Source: UBA1081 sp964443825 (GTDB lineage: Bacteria; Bacillota; Clostridia; Oscillospirales; Acutalibacteraceae). From it: a stretch of DNA of 64,000 nt. A program made the translations under genes and the position numbers. How positions within the stretch are numbered: position 1 is the first letter of the stretch; every line of letters begins with the position of its first letter. Below are positions 42,352 to 50,407 of the stretch, in pieces. The stretch spans positions 1-64,000 of the forward strand of contig CAYUEV010000003.1 of the NCBI GenBank assembly GCA_964443825.1, given 5' to 3'. Below the pieces are notes generated by a model. That model had not been told where the DNA came from. It saw nothing but the letters and a program-made list of their open reading frames with translations, and did not search any database.

Positions 42352-43323
42352 TCATATATTTAAGTTTTCCAAAATAATTTTCCCCGCGATTTTTTTAAGT
42401 TCGCGAACGTCTGAAACGAGCGATAAACCATTCCTGAATTTAGAAGCCCCTCTTATGCCTTTTGTATACCAAAGAGCGTGTTTTCTCCCTATTTTAACGC
42501 CGTTCTTTTCTCCGTAAATTTCACATAATTTTTCAATATGGCTTACCATAATTTCCATTCTTTTTTCTATGGGCGGAACCGGCAAAATTTCTCCCGTACT
42601 TAAGTAATGTTCGATCTCGCTAAATATCCACGGCCTTCCCAAAGCGCCTCTTCCTACCATAATAAGGTCGCACCCCGTTTCGTCGTACATTTTTTTGGCG
42701 GAGAGTGCGTCTACAATCCCGCCGTTTCCGATAACGGGAATAGAAACCGACTCCTTCACCCTTTTAATAATCTCAAAGTTTACGGGATCTCTGTACATTT
42801 GCTCTTTAGTTCTCCCGTGAACCGTAACCGCCGCCGCCCCGTTCTCCTCCGCGATTTTAGCGATTTCCGGGGCGTTTACAGAGTTTTCGTCCCAGCCCGA
42901 TCTTATTTTTACGGTAACGGGAACGTTTACGGCCGCGGACACATTTTTAACGATTTTCCCCACTAAAGCGGGATTTTTTAAAAGAGAAGACCCCGAGTCG
43001 CCTTTTATAATTTTAGGCGCGGGGCATCCCAGGTTTATATCTATGACGTCGGGGCTTTCACTAAGCGCTTTTACAGCCGCGTTTTTCATAATTTCAGGGT
43101 CGTTTCCGAATATTTGTATTGCCGTAGGTCGCTCTGCTTTTGAAATTTTCATAAGCTCACGGGACTTTTTATCACCCATCGTAAGACCTTTAGAACTTAT
43201 CATTTCAGTCTCCGTATACGACGCGCCGAAGGATTTGCAAATTTCCCTGAACGTTATATCGGCGACGCCCGCCATAGGAGCGAGCGCCGCTGTCTTTTCT
43301 ATCTCTATATTACCAATTTTCAT
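42352..43323 (-). CDS. dusB: tRNA-dihydrouridine synthase
   Basis: FMN-dependent reduction of uridines in the D-loop of tRNA. 323 aa. N-terminal AALAPMAGVADITFREI, the active-site cysteine in INLGCPAPKI, and barrel motifs VKIRSGWD, VTVHGRTKEQMY and VIGNGGI followed by MVGRGALGRPWIF. Its start directly abuts the stop of the glycosyltransferase gene upstream, so it ends the sugar operon although functionally unrelated. Confidence 0.95.
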   Translation of the reverse strand: MKIGNIEIEKTAALAPMAGVADITFREICKSFGASYTETEMISSKGLTMGDKKSRELMKISKAERPTAIQIFGNDPEIMKNAAVKALSESPDVIDINLGCPAPKIIKGDSGSSLLKNPALVGKIVKNVSAAVNVPVTVKIRSGWDENSVNAPEIAKIAEENGAAAVTVHGRTKEQMYRDPVNFEIIKRVKESVSIPVIGNGGIVDALSAKKMYDETGCDLIMVGRGALGRPWIFSEIEHYLSTGEILPVPPIEKRMEIMVSHIEKLCEIYGEKNGVKIGRKHALWYTKGIRGASKFRNGLSLVSDVRELKKIAGKIILENLNI

Positions 43324-44370
43324 CTATACGGCTTTCTTGTTTTCGATATTTTCTTCTTTATTTGAATTCTCGTTTTCTTTATCTGAATTTTCATCATTCT
43401 CGTTTTTTTCACCGTTAGGAGGATTTCTTCTGTCTTTATCGAAATTTATCCGCTCTTCCTCGATTACAAGCGGTCTGTGCATAACTCTCTTATTTATACT
43501 TAGCACATATTCCCCGATAAATCCTATAAAGAAAAGCTGAACCGAGCCTAAAAACAGCATACCTAAAAGTATGGGAGCGGTGCCGGCCGGGAATCTGTCC
43601 CAATAGAGAAGCTTTAGTATAAAATAGACCACGCCTAAAATAAAACTTACCACTCCCACGCCAACTCCGACGAAAGTCGCGATTCTGAGCCCTATTTTCG
43701 TGTACGACGTAATACTTAACATCGCCGCGTCGTAAAGCGAGTAAAAATTATTGTGAGTTTTTCCGGCGCGTCTTTTTGGCTGCTCATAAGGGATTTCCTT
43801 TCTTTTAAATCCCAGTTCCGCCACAATTCCTCTCATAAAAGGAATAGGGTCGTCAAGATCTCTTAAAACCTCTATAAAATCTCTGTCGTAAAGTCCCGAC
43901 CCCGTGAAATGCTCTATCTGTTCCACGTCCGACATCGCTTTAATCAGCTTATAATAACACGTCCTAAGAAAGCGCATCACAGGATTTTCCTTGCTTTTCG
44001 CCTTAATGCCTATTACGATTTTATATCCGTTTTCCCATTCTTTTACGTATTTTGGTATAAGCTCAACCGGGTCCTGAAAGTCGCAGCACATCTGAATCGC
44101 GCAGTCGCCGGTCACTTGCAAAAGTCCGTAATAAGGCGAATTAAACTGTCCGAAATTCTTAGCGTTGAAAATAGCTTTTATTTTAGGATTGTTTCTGCAA
44201 ATCTCCCTTAAAATATCCCTAGTGCCGTCCGTCGAGTCGTTATCAATAAAAACTATTTCATAATCGTAACGGGGCAGCTCGTCGTTCATAATTTTAACGA
44301 CGGCTTCGCTCATGGGTTTTACATTTTCCTTCTCATTATAGCAAGGAATAAGCACGCTTATTTTTTTCAT
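43324..44370 (-). CDS. Membrane glycosyltransferase family 2 (GtrB/ArnC-like)
   Basis: 348 aa. Catalytic GT-A domain residues 1-230: SVLIPCYNEKENV, EIVFIDNDSTDGT, and the metal motif CCDFQDPVEL in place of the usual DADLQDP. Two C-terminal membrane helices (about 230-300). Such enzymes transfer sugars onto undecaprenyl phosphate. The last ~40 residues are a low-complexity Asn/Glu/Lys tail (NENDENSDKENENSN). It is in the same operon as the CDP-sugar genes. Confidence 0.9.
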   Translation of the reverse strand: MKKISVLIPCYNEKENVKPMSEAVVKIMNDELPRYDYEIVFIDNDSTDGTRDILREICRNNPKIKAIFNAKNFGQFNSPYYGLLQVTGDCAIQMCCDFQDPVELIPKYVKEWENGYKIVIGIKAKSKENPVMRFLRTCYYKLIKAMSDVEQIEHFTGSGLYDRDFIEVLRDLDDPIPFMRGIVAELGFKRKEIPYEQPKRRAGKTHNNFYSLYDAAMLSITSYTKIGLRIATFVGVGVGVVSFILGVVYFILKLLYWDRFPAGTAPILLGMLFLGSVQLFFIGFIGEYVLSINKRVMHRPLVIEEERINFDKDRRNPPNGEKNENDENSDKENENSNKEENIENKKAV

Positions 44371-44395
44371 ATTAACTTCCCAAAAAAGTAATAAA

Positions 44396-45313
44396 TTATT
44401 TGCCGCCTTTTATATATTCAATAGTTCGTTTTACTCCTTCTTCGAATGAAATTTCGGGAATAAAACCTGTGTCCTCATAAAGTTTCGTTATATCGGCGCA
44501 AAGATACATAACCTGCCCTTCGTTATAGGGAAGATCGCCTATACCTATCGGGAGCTTAGGGTCTACTAAATCTCTCATTGATATTATATAGTCGGAGAGT
44601 TTTCTTGTTTTTCCGCTCCCTAACGGGTATACGGCTCCGTCCTTTCCCTTTTCGCTCACTAAATAAAACGCTTTTCCCGCGTCGTCGCAGTGCAGGAAAT
44701 CCCACTCCTGCTCGCCCTTTGTGAAACTCGCGTACTCGCCTTTCAGCATTTTATTAAGGCTCGACATTATAATGGAATCAGGGTTGCCTTTTTGACCGAA
44801 TACGCTTAAAATTCTTACCCAGCAGTGGCGAATACCGAGAGTTCCCGCGTAAATTCCGCTCAATTTCCCGGAAGCGAATTTAGCTATACCGTAGCCCGTT
44901 TCGGGGTTTGTCGGGGTAGCGGGGGTTAATTTTTCCGAAGTTCTCCCGTATTCCGCTTGAGAACCCGCCCCCACAAAGCAATCGCAGCCCGTTTCATAAC
45001 ACAGCTTAACCGCGTCTAGAGTGTATTTTATATTGTCGCTTTGAGTAAAAGAGTCGTTTCGCGAATCCCCAAAAGTCCCCAGCCACGCGAAATGATACAA
45101 TACGTCGCATTTATTGGGAATTTTAGATGATAGATTACAAAATTCAGATATATCCGCGTCGATAGCCGTCACGAGAGGATTTTTAAAAAACTCGTCGTCT
45201 TTTTTATCCCGGGGGCGGCAGAGAGCGTAAACCTCGATATTATTTTTAACCAACACCCTTATTAACGCCGAGGCTATCATCCCCGTGGCGCCCGTCACTA
45301 TCGCTCTTTTCAT
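44396..45313 (-). CDS. NAD-dependent epimerase/reductase (SDR) of the CDP-sugar cluster
   Basis: 305 aa extended SDR. NAD motif VTGATGMIASALIRVL, catalytic Ser in GAGSQAEYG and YxxxK in GYGIAKF. By position it would reduce or epimerise the product of the upstream thiamine-diphosphate enzyme, in the place that YerF or CDP-abequose-type reductases occupy in gamma-proteobacteria. Assignment to a particular reaction is inferred. Confidence 0.82.
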   Translation of the reverse strand: MKRAIVTGATGMIASALIRVLVKNNIEVYALCRPRDKKDDEFFKNPLVTAIDADISEFCNLSSKIPNKCDVLYHFAWLGTFGDSRNDSFTQSDNIKYTLDAVKLCYETGCDCFVGAGSQAEYGRTSEKLTPATPTNPETGYGIAKFASGKLSGIYAGTLGIRHCWVRILSVFGQKGNPDSIIMSSLNKMLKGEYASFTKGEQEWDFLHCDDAGKAFYLVSEKGKDGAVYPLGSGKTRKLSDYIISMRDLVDPKLPIGIGDLPYNEGQVMYLCADITKLYEDTGFIPEISFEEGVKRTIEYIKGGK

Positions 45314-45348
45314 TTTTTCTCCCGTTAATATTAAATTTACGATTAGTA

Positions 45349-47157
45349 TTAATTTATTAAAGGAATGAACATATTTTTTTCAAGTTCTTCCCTTGGCAAA
45401 AACGGCGCCAAATCCTCTAAGGGAGCCGATACGAGAGAGCCGTCCGGCAGCTTTTTAGTCGCGGATTTCGGTTCAAATTTTTGTTCCGTATCGACCACAA
45501 TTTCCAAAAACGCGTATCCTTCGGTATTTAGCGTTTCTTCGATTTTTTTGCCTAAATCTTCCGTTTTTTCGCATTTAAAATACGGTATCCCGTAAGCCGG
45601 TATGAGTTTAGACATATCAGGGAAACTTAAATCGTGACTTTCTCTTCCTATTCCCACAAGCGGCTCGCCAAAAAAGTTCATTTGAGATTGTCTTATGGAG
45701 TGATACCCGCCGTTGTTTATCATAAATATCTTAATAGGCAGCTTATTTTGAACGATAGTCTGAAGCTCCTGCAAATTCATCTGAATGCTTCCGTCGCCCG
45801 TCACGTTTACAATATCCCCGTAGCCGCTTGCGACGCACGCCCCTATAGCCGCAGGCAGATCGTAACCCATAGACGCTATAGCGGAGTTAATTATAAATCT
45901 CTGGTTCTCTTTAATAACGTAGGCGTGACTTCCCACGACGCACGCCGAGCCGTTTCCGACCACCGTTATTTGTCCTTTGTTCAACCGGGAACTTAGCTCT
46001 TTAATAAAAGCGTATACGTTTACGGGTTCTTTTTGCTCATAGTGTTTAGGCATAACGACTGGATACTTCTTTTTCCAGTTTTCGCATACGGAAACCCACT
46101 CTTCGTGACCTTTCAGTTTCTGGTCGCCTAAAATTTCGTTAAATCTCTTTAAAAAATCTTTCGCGTCGCAGCAGATCGGGAAATCGGCGTTCACGGTTTT
46201 CTTTTTAAGCTCCTCGTTGTCAATATCGACCACTATTTTTTCTGCGGCTCTCGCCCAGCTTTCGTAATTATAGCCCACTTGTCTGATGCTGAGCCTTGAA
46301 CCTACGCTTAAAAAAAGATCGCTGTTCTGAACCGCGAAATTCCCCGGTCTGTCGCCCATTATGCCCGCTCTTCCGGTATAAAGATTGTGTTCGTCCTCGA
46401 TTAAATCAATACTGTCCCAGCCGGTAACCACCGGGATATTCAGTTTTTCGATTAAATCCCTGAACTCGCTAAATCCTCCCGCGATTCTTATTCCGTTTCC
46501 CGCGTTAAACACCGGGCGTTTTGATTTGTTTATTTTTTCGATTATTTCAAAAAATATCTCGTCAGACGGTACTCCGGGCAATACTTCGTCGTCTTCCCCG
46601 TCGTAAGGGTATAAGTCGTCCGTGTCGACGAACGCGCCTTGAATATCAAGGGGAATATCCAGCCAGCACGGTCCCGGCCGTCCGCTTTTACACAACTTTA
46701 AAGCCTTCTCAAGGCAGTATCTTATTTTATTTTTATCAATAACCATCTCGCAGTACTTTGTCATGCAGCCGACGGCTTTTGTAATATCGAACTCCTGATC
46801 GCCTAAAGCCCTGATTCCAAGCCCTGTGCTTCTCGCCGTAGTATCGTAGCGCACTTGACCCGAAATAATAATCATTGGTATGGAGTCTAGCCAGCCGCCC
46901 ACTACTCCCGTAATGGCGTTAGTGCCGCCCGGACCTGTCGTTACGACGCACGCCGCCAATTTATTGTTGATTCTCGCGTAACTTTCGGCCGCTATGGCGC
47001 ACGCCTGCTCATGGTGATTGTATATACACCGCATCCCTTTTTGATGACCGAACGCGTCGTTTAAGTGCATCGCACCTCCGCCCGTCACCGTAAAAGTAAC
47101 GTCTATTCCGTTGTCGACCAAAAACTGCGATATATAATTTGATACTTTAATTTTCAT
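45349..47157 (-). CDS. Thiamine-diphosphate-dependent carboligase (acetolactate synthase-like, candidate YerE-type)
   Basis: 602 aa, three-domain ThDP fold. The N-terminal PYR domain has the activating Glu in YNHHEQACAIAAESYARI. The C-terminal PP domain has the ThDP motif VTGDGSIQMNLQELQTIVQNK ending in INNGGYHSIRQSQ. It lies directly after rfbH in a CDP-dideoxysugar cluster and no branched-chain amino-acid genes are near. In Yersinia pseudotuberculosis YerE, a relative, adds a two-carbon unit from pyruvate to CDP-4-keto-3,6-dideoxyglucose. I infer a similar role; a plain acetolactate synthase or another carboligase remains possible. Confidence 0.75.
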   Translation of the reverse strand: MKIKVSNYISQFLVDNGIDVTFTVTGGGAMHLNDAFGHQKGMRCIYNHHEQACAIAAESYARINNKLAACVVTTGPGGTNAITGVVGGWLDSIPMIIISGQVRYDTTARSTGLGIRALGDQEFDITKAVGCMTKYCEMVIDKNKIRYCLEKALKLCKSGRPGPCWLDIPLDIQGAFVDTDDLYPYDGEDDEVLPGVPSDEIFFEIIEKINKSKRPVFNAGNGIRIAGGFSEFRDLIEKLNIPVVTGWDSIDLIEDEHNLYTGRAGIMGDRPGNFAVQNSDLFLSVGSRLSIRQVGYNYESWARAAEKIVVDIDNEELKKKTVNADFPICCDAKDFLKRFNEILGDQKLKGHEEWVSVCENWKKKYPVVMPKHYEQKEPVNVYAFIKELSSRLNKGQITVVGNGSACVVGSHAYVIKENQRFIINSAIASMGYDLPAAIGACVASGYGDIVNVTGDGSIQMNLQELQTIVQNKLPIKIFMINNGGYHSIRQSQMNFFGEPLVGIGRESHDLSFPDMSKLIPAYGIPYFKCEKTEDLGKKIEETLNTEGYAFLEIVVDTEQKFEPKSATKKLPDGSLVSAPLEDLAPFLPREELEKNMFIPLIN

Positions 47158-47207
47158 AACAAATTCCTTTTAAAAAGAGGGATTTTTTATACCCCGCCGT
47201 TTAACCG

Positions 47208-48536
47208 TCAATTTTCAAGCGAATCTATCACCGTTTTCGCCATGTAGTCGAGAGCTTGATCGGAGAGTCCGGGGTACACGCCAATCCAGAAAGAGTCGTT
47301 CATAATTCTGTCGGTGTTTTTAAGGTCGCCCGCAATCCTGTAACCTTTTTTATCTCTTCTCATTTCGTCAAAACACGGGTGCTTCGTTATATTCCCGGCA
47401 AACAGCGCCCTTGTCTGAACGCCCTTGCTTTCTATATACTGAACGGCTTTGTTCCTGTCCGTCCCTTCTTTGCACGTCACGATAAACCCAAACCATGAAG
47501 GGTCTGAATTTTTTGTGGGTTCGGGGAGTATAAGTTTATCCTGCGCGTTTAAAAGACTGTCTTTTAATCTTTTAAAGTTGCGTTTTCTTTTTTCGACGAA
47601 AGACGGGAGCTTCTCAAGCTGTGCGCACCCGACGGCCGCCTGCATATCGGTAGCTTTAAGATTATAGCCAAAATGAGAATAGACGTATTTATGGTCGTAC
47701 CCGAACGGCAGTTCCCCATACTGTCCGCAAAAACGCTTCCCGCACAGATTGTCCTGACCAGACGCGCATCTGCAATCTCTGCCCCAGTCGCGCATTGAGC
47801 GTATAATTTTATTAAGAAGGGGGTCGTCCGTATAAACCGCCCCGCCTTCTCCCATCGTCATATGATGCGGAGGATAAAACGAGGACGTCCCAATATCGCC
47901 TATAGTTCCGGTAAATTTCGTCTCGCCGTCAATGACGTATTTTGACCCCAAGGCGTCGCAGTTGTCCTCAATAAGCCAGAGGTTGTGTTTTTTGCAAAAT
48001 TCTTTTACGGCTTTTAAATCGAACGGATTCCCCAGGGTGTGAGCGAGCGCCACGGCTTTGGTTTTATCGGAATACGCGTCCTCCAGTTTGCTTACGTCGA
48101 TATTGTACCCGGGAATTGTAACGTCCACAAACACGGGAACGGCTCCGTACTGTATTATAGGCGTTACGGTAGTGGGAAAGCCCGCCGCGACGGTAATCAC
48201 TTCATCCCTCGGAAAAATCCTTCTTTCGCCTAAAAGGGGAGAGGTAAGAGCCATAAAAGCCAGGAGATTAGCGCTTGAGCCGGAGTTTACAAGCGATACG
48301 TATTTTACGCCCAAATATTTTGAAAGACCCGATTCAAATTGCTCGGAGTACCTTCCCGCCGTGAGCCAGAACTCGAGAGCGCTGTCCACTAAATTTACCG
48401 CTTCTTTTTCATCGTAAACCCGCGACGCGTAAGGTATCCTGTCGCCCTCTTTAAATTCCGGTTTCGCGTGGTATTTTTTAAAATATTCGCCGACGGCGTC
48501 AAGTATCGCCTTTTTATCTTCTTCTTGGTTGGTCAT
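47208..48536 (-). CDS. rfbH: CDP-4-dehydro-6-deoxyglucose 3-dehydratase (E1/DdhC type)
   Basis: PMP- and 2Fe-2S-dependent dehydratase that removes the C3 hydroxyl on the way to 3,6-dideoxyhexoses. 442 aa. The site where ordinary aminotransferases have Lys carries His (SFYPPHHMTMGEGGAV), the E1 hallmark. The cysteine cluster RDCRCASGQDNLCGKRF is the iron-sulfur region. It abuts rfbG (two-base gap). The usual electron donor reductase (E3/DdhD) is not in the window. Confidence 0.95.
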   Translation of the reverse strand: MTNQEEDKKAILDAVGEYFKKYHAKPEFKEGDRIPYASRVYDEKEAVNLVDSALEFWLTAGRYSEQFESGLSKYLGVKYVSLVNSGSSANLLAFMALTSPLLGERRIFPRDEVITVAAGFPTTVTPIIQYGAVPVFVDVTIPGYNIDVSKLEDAYSDKTKAVALAHTLGNPFDLKAVKEFCKKHNLWLIEDNCDALGSKYVIDGETKFTGTIGDIGTSSFYPPHHMTMGEGGAVYTDDPLLNKIIRSMRDWGRDCRCASGQDNLCGKRFCGQYGELPFGYDHKYVYSHFGYNLKATDMQAAVGCAQLEKLPSFVEKRKRNFKRLKDSLLNAQDKLILPEPTKNSDPSWFGFIVTCKEGTDRNKAVQYIESKGVQTRALFAGNITKHPCFDEMRRDKKGYRIAGDLKNTDRIMNDSFWIGVYPGLSDQALDYMAKTVIDSLEN

Positions 48537-48538
48537 AT

Positions 48539-49591
48539 TTAAATTCCTTTAAAAAATTCAATAATCTGCTTTTCGGTGTAATCAATTATATCGTCTTTAA
48601 AAGCGTAAGTCTTTGTCCACTCGACCGTTTTTTCCACGGCGGTTTTAGCGTCCCATGTGGGTTTCCAGCCGAAAGTCGACTTTAAAAGGGAGCAGTCTAA
48701 TTTTAAGAAATTCGCCTCGTGCGGACCGTCTTTTTTAATACATTCATAAGTCTGCCCGTCTCCCCAGGTCTCGCAAAAAACCTCGGCGAGTTCCCCGGTG
48801 GTCAGGCAGTCTTTCTCATTAGGCCCTACGTTATAATACCCTTGTTTCGATTTGTCTTTGTATTGCTCGCAGGCTATGGTAATATACGCGTTAAGAGGCT
48901 CTAAAACGTGCTGATAAGGTCGCACCGAGTTCGGATTTCTTACCGTGACCGGTTTTTTTTCCAAAGCCGCTCTTACGCAGTCGGGTATAATGCGGTTTTC
49001 GGCAAAGTCGCCGCCGCCTATAACGTTCCCCGCCCTCGCCGTGGATACAGCCGTTTCAGTGTTGTCAAAAAACGACGACTTATAACTGTGCGTCGCGAGT
49101 TCAGAACACGACTTTGAGTTGGAATAGGGGTCGAACCCGTCTAAAGGCTCGTTTTCCCTGTATCCCCAAACCCACTCGTTATTTTTATAAACTTTATCCG
49201 TGGTTACGTTAAGAACAGACTTTACACAAGGCGTAAGTCTCGCGCACTCGAGAACGTTTACTGTTCCCAGAACGTTCGTTTCATATGTGTAACGGGGATT
49301 TTCATAAGACGCTATCACTATGGGCTGCGCCGCGAGATGAAAAACTATTTCCGGCTTTGTTTCGTCGAACGTCTTTTTAAGTTTTTCGTAATCCCTAATA
49401 TCCCCGATAATTGAGTTTACGGAGTCTTTTATGTTTAGTATATCGTAAAGAGCGGGGGAGCCGGGCGGCTCTAAAGCGTAACCCGTTACGCGAGCGCCCG
49501 CCATAGCGAGTATTTTAGAGAGCCACGACCCTTTAAAGCCGGTGTGACCCGTAATAAGCACATTTTTATTTTTGTAAAAGCCGCGATCCAT
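48539..49591 (-). CDS. rfbG: CDP-glucose 4,6-dehydratase
   Basis: Makes CDP-4-dehydro-6-deoxy-D-glucose. 350 aa from the ATG at 49591, which has GGGGG upstream and yields the family N-terminus (FYKNKNVLITGHTGFKGSWLS). Longer in-frame starts add unrelated residues that overlap rfbF. NAD motif TGHTGFKG, VLNVTTDKVY and the catalytic YSNSK. Second gene of rfbF-rfbG-rfbH. Confidence 0.96.
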   Translation of the reverse strand: MDRGFYKNKNVLITGHTGFKGSWLSKILAMAGARVTGYALEPPGSPALYDILNIKDSVNSIIGDIRDYEKLKKTFDETKPEIVFHLAAQPIVIASYENPRYTYETNVLGTVNVLECARLTPCVKSVLNVTTDKVYKNNEWVWGYRENEPLDGFDPYSNSKSCSELATHSYKSSFFDNTETAVSTARAGNVIGGGDFAENRIIPDCVRAALEKKPVTVRNPNSVRPYQHVLEPLNAYITIACEQYKDKSKQGYYNVGPNEKDCLTTGELAEVFCETWGDGQTYECIKKDGPHEANFLKLDCSLLKSTFGWKPTWDAKTAVEKTVEWTKTYAFKDDIIDYTEKQIIEFFKGI

Positions 49592-49610
49592 AAAAATACC
49601 CCCGAAAATT

Positions 49611-50393
49611 TTAATCGTCGTCCCACACTTTCCAGGGAGCTTTTCCGCTCTCCCAAAGGGATTCAAGCTGTTTTTTATCTCTTAAAGTGTCCATGCAGCG
49701 CCAGAAGCCGTCGTGAGTATACGCCATCAGTTCGCCTCTCCTGGCCGCCTCCTCGAGCGGGTATTTTTCGAATACGGTGGAGTCGCCCTCAATTAAATCG
49801 AAAATTTCGGGCTCAAGAACCATATATCCGCCGTTTATAACGCCTCCGCCGCCTTTGGGCTTTTCGCTGAACTGTTTGATTTCCCCATCGTCGCTTATGT
49901 CCAAAACGCCAAAACGCTCGTTAAGCTTAATCGCCGTAAGCGTCGCCATTTTGCCGTGATTTATATGAAAATCAAGCAGCTTTTTAATGTTTATATCGGA
50001 CGCCCCGTCGCCGTAAGTTAAAAAGAATCTCTCATTCCCGACGTATTTTTCAATTCTCTTAACTCTTCCGCCCGTCATGGTGTTAAGTCCCGTGTCGACG
50101 AGAGTTACCTTCCACGGCTCGGAGAAATTCGAGTGAACCGTCATCTTGCCGCCGTCCGTAAAATCAAACGTAACGTCGCTGCTGTGAAGGTAGTAATCCG
50201 CGAAAAACTCCTTTATAACGTGCTGTTTGTACCCGCAGCATATTATAAAATCGTTAAACCCGTAATGCGAATAAAGCTTCATAATATGCCAGAGAATCGG
50301 CATATCGCCTATTTGAATCATGGGCTTTGGTATAAGGTGACTTTCTTCGCTTATTCTTGTGCCGAACCCTCCGGCGAGAATCACAACTTTCAT
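49611..50393 (-). CDS. rfbF: Glucose-1-phosphate cytidylyltransferase
   Basis: Makes CDP-glucose from CTP and glucose 1-phosphate. 260 aa. Nucleotidyltransferase loop LAGGFGTRISEESHLIPKPMI, WHIMKLYSHYGF, and YGDGASDINI as the metal-binding Asp region. First committed enzyme of the CDP-sugar cluster; 14 bases after the YfhO-type gene. Confidence 0.97.
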   Translation of the reverse strand: MKVVILAGGFGTRISEESHLIPKPMIQIGDMPILWHIMKLYSHYGFNDFIICCGYKQHVIKEFFADYYLHSSDVTFDFTDGGKMTVHSNFSEPWKVTLVDTGLNTMTGGRVKRIEKYVGNERFFLTYGDGASDINIKKLLDFHINHGKMATLTAIKLNERFGVLDISDDGEIKQFSEKPKGGGGVINGGYMVLEPEIFDLIEGDSTVFEKYPLEEAARRGELMAYTHDGFWRCMDTLRDKKQLESLWESGKAPWKVWDDD

Positions 50394-50407
50394 AAAACAC
50401 GCTCCTT

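Noticed and set aside
49592..49666. Longer rfbG with 25 extra residues
   Set aside because: The extension overlaps rfbF and lacks family similarity, while the ATG at 49591 has a strong ribosome site.
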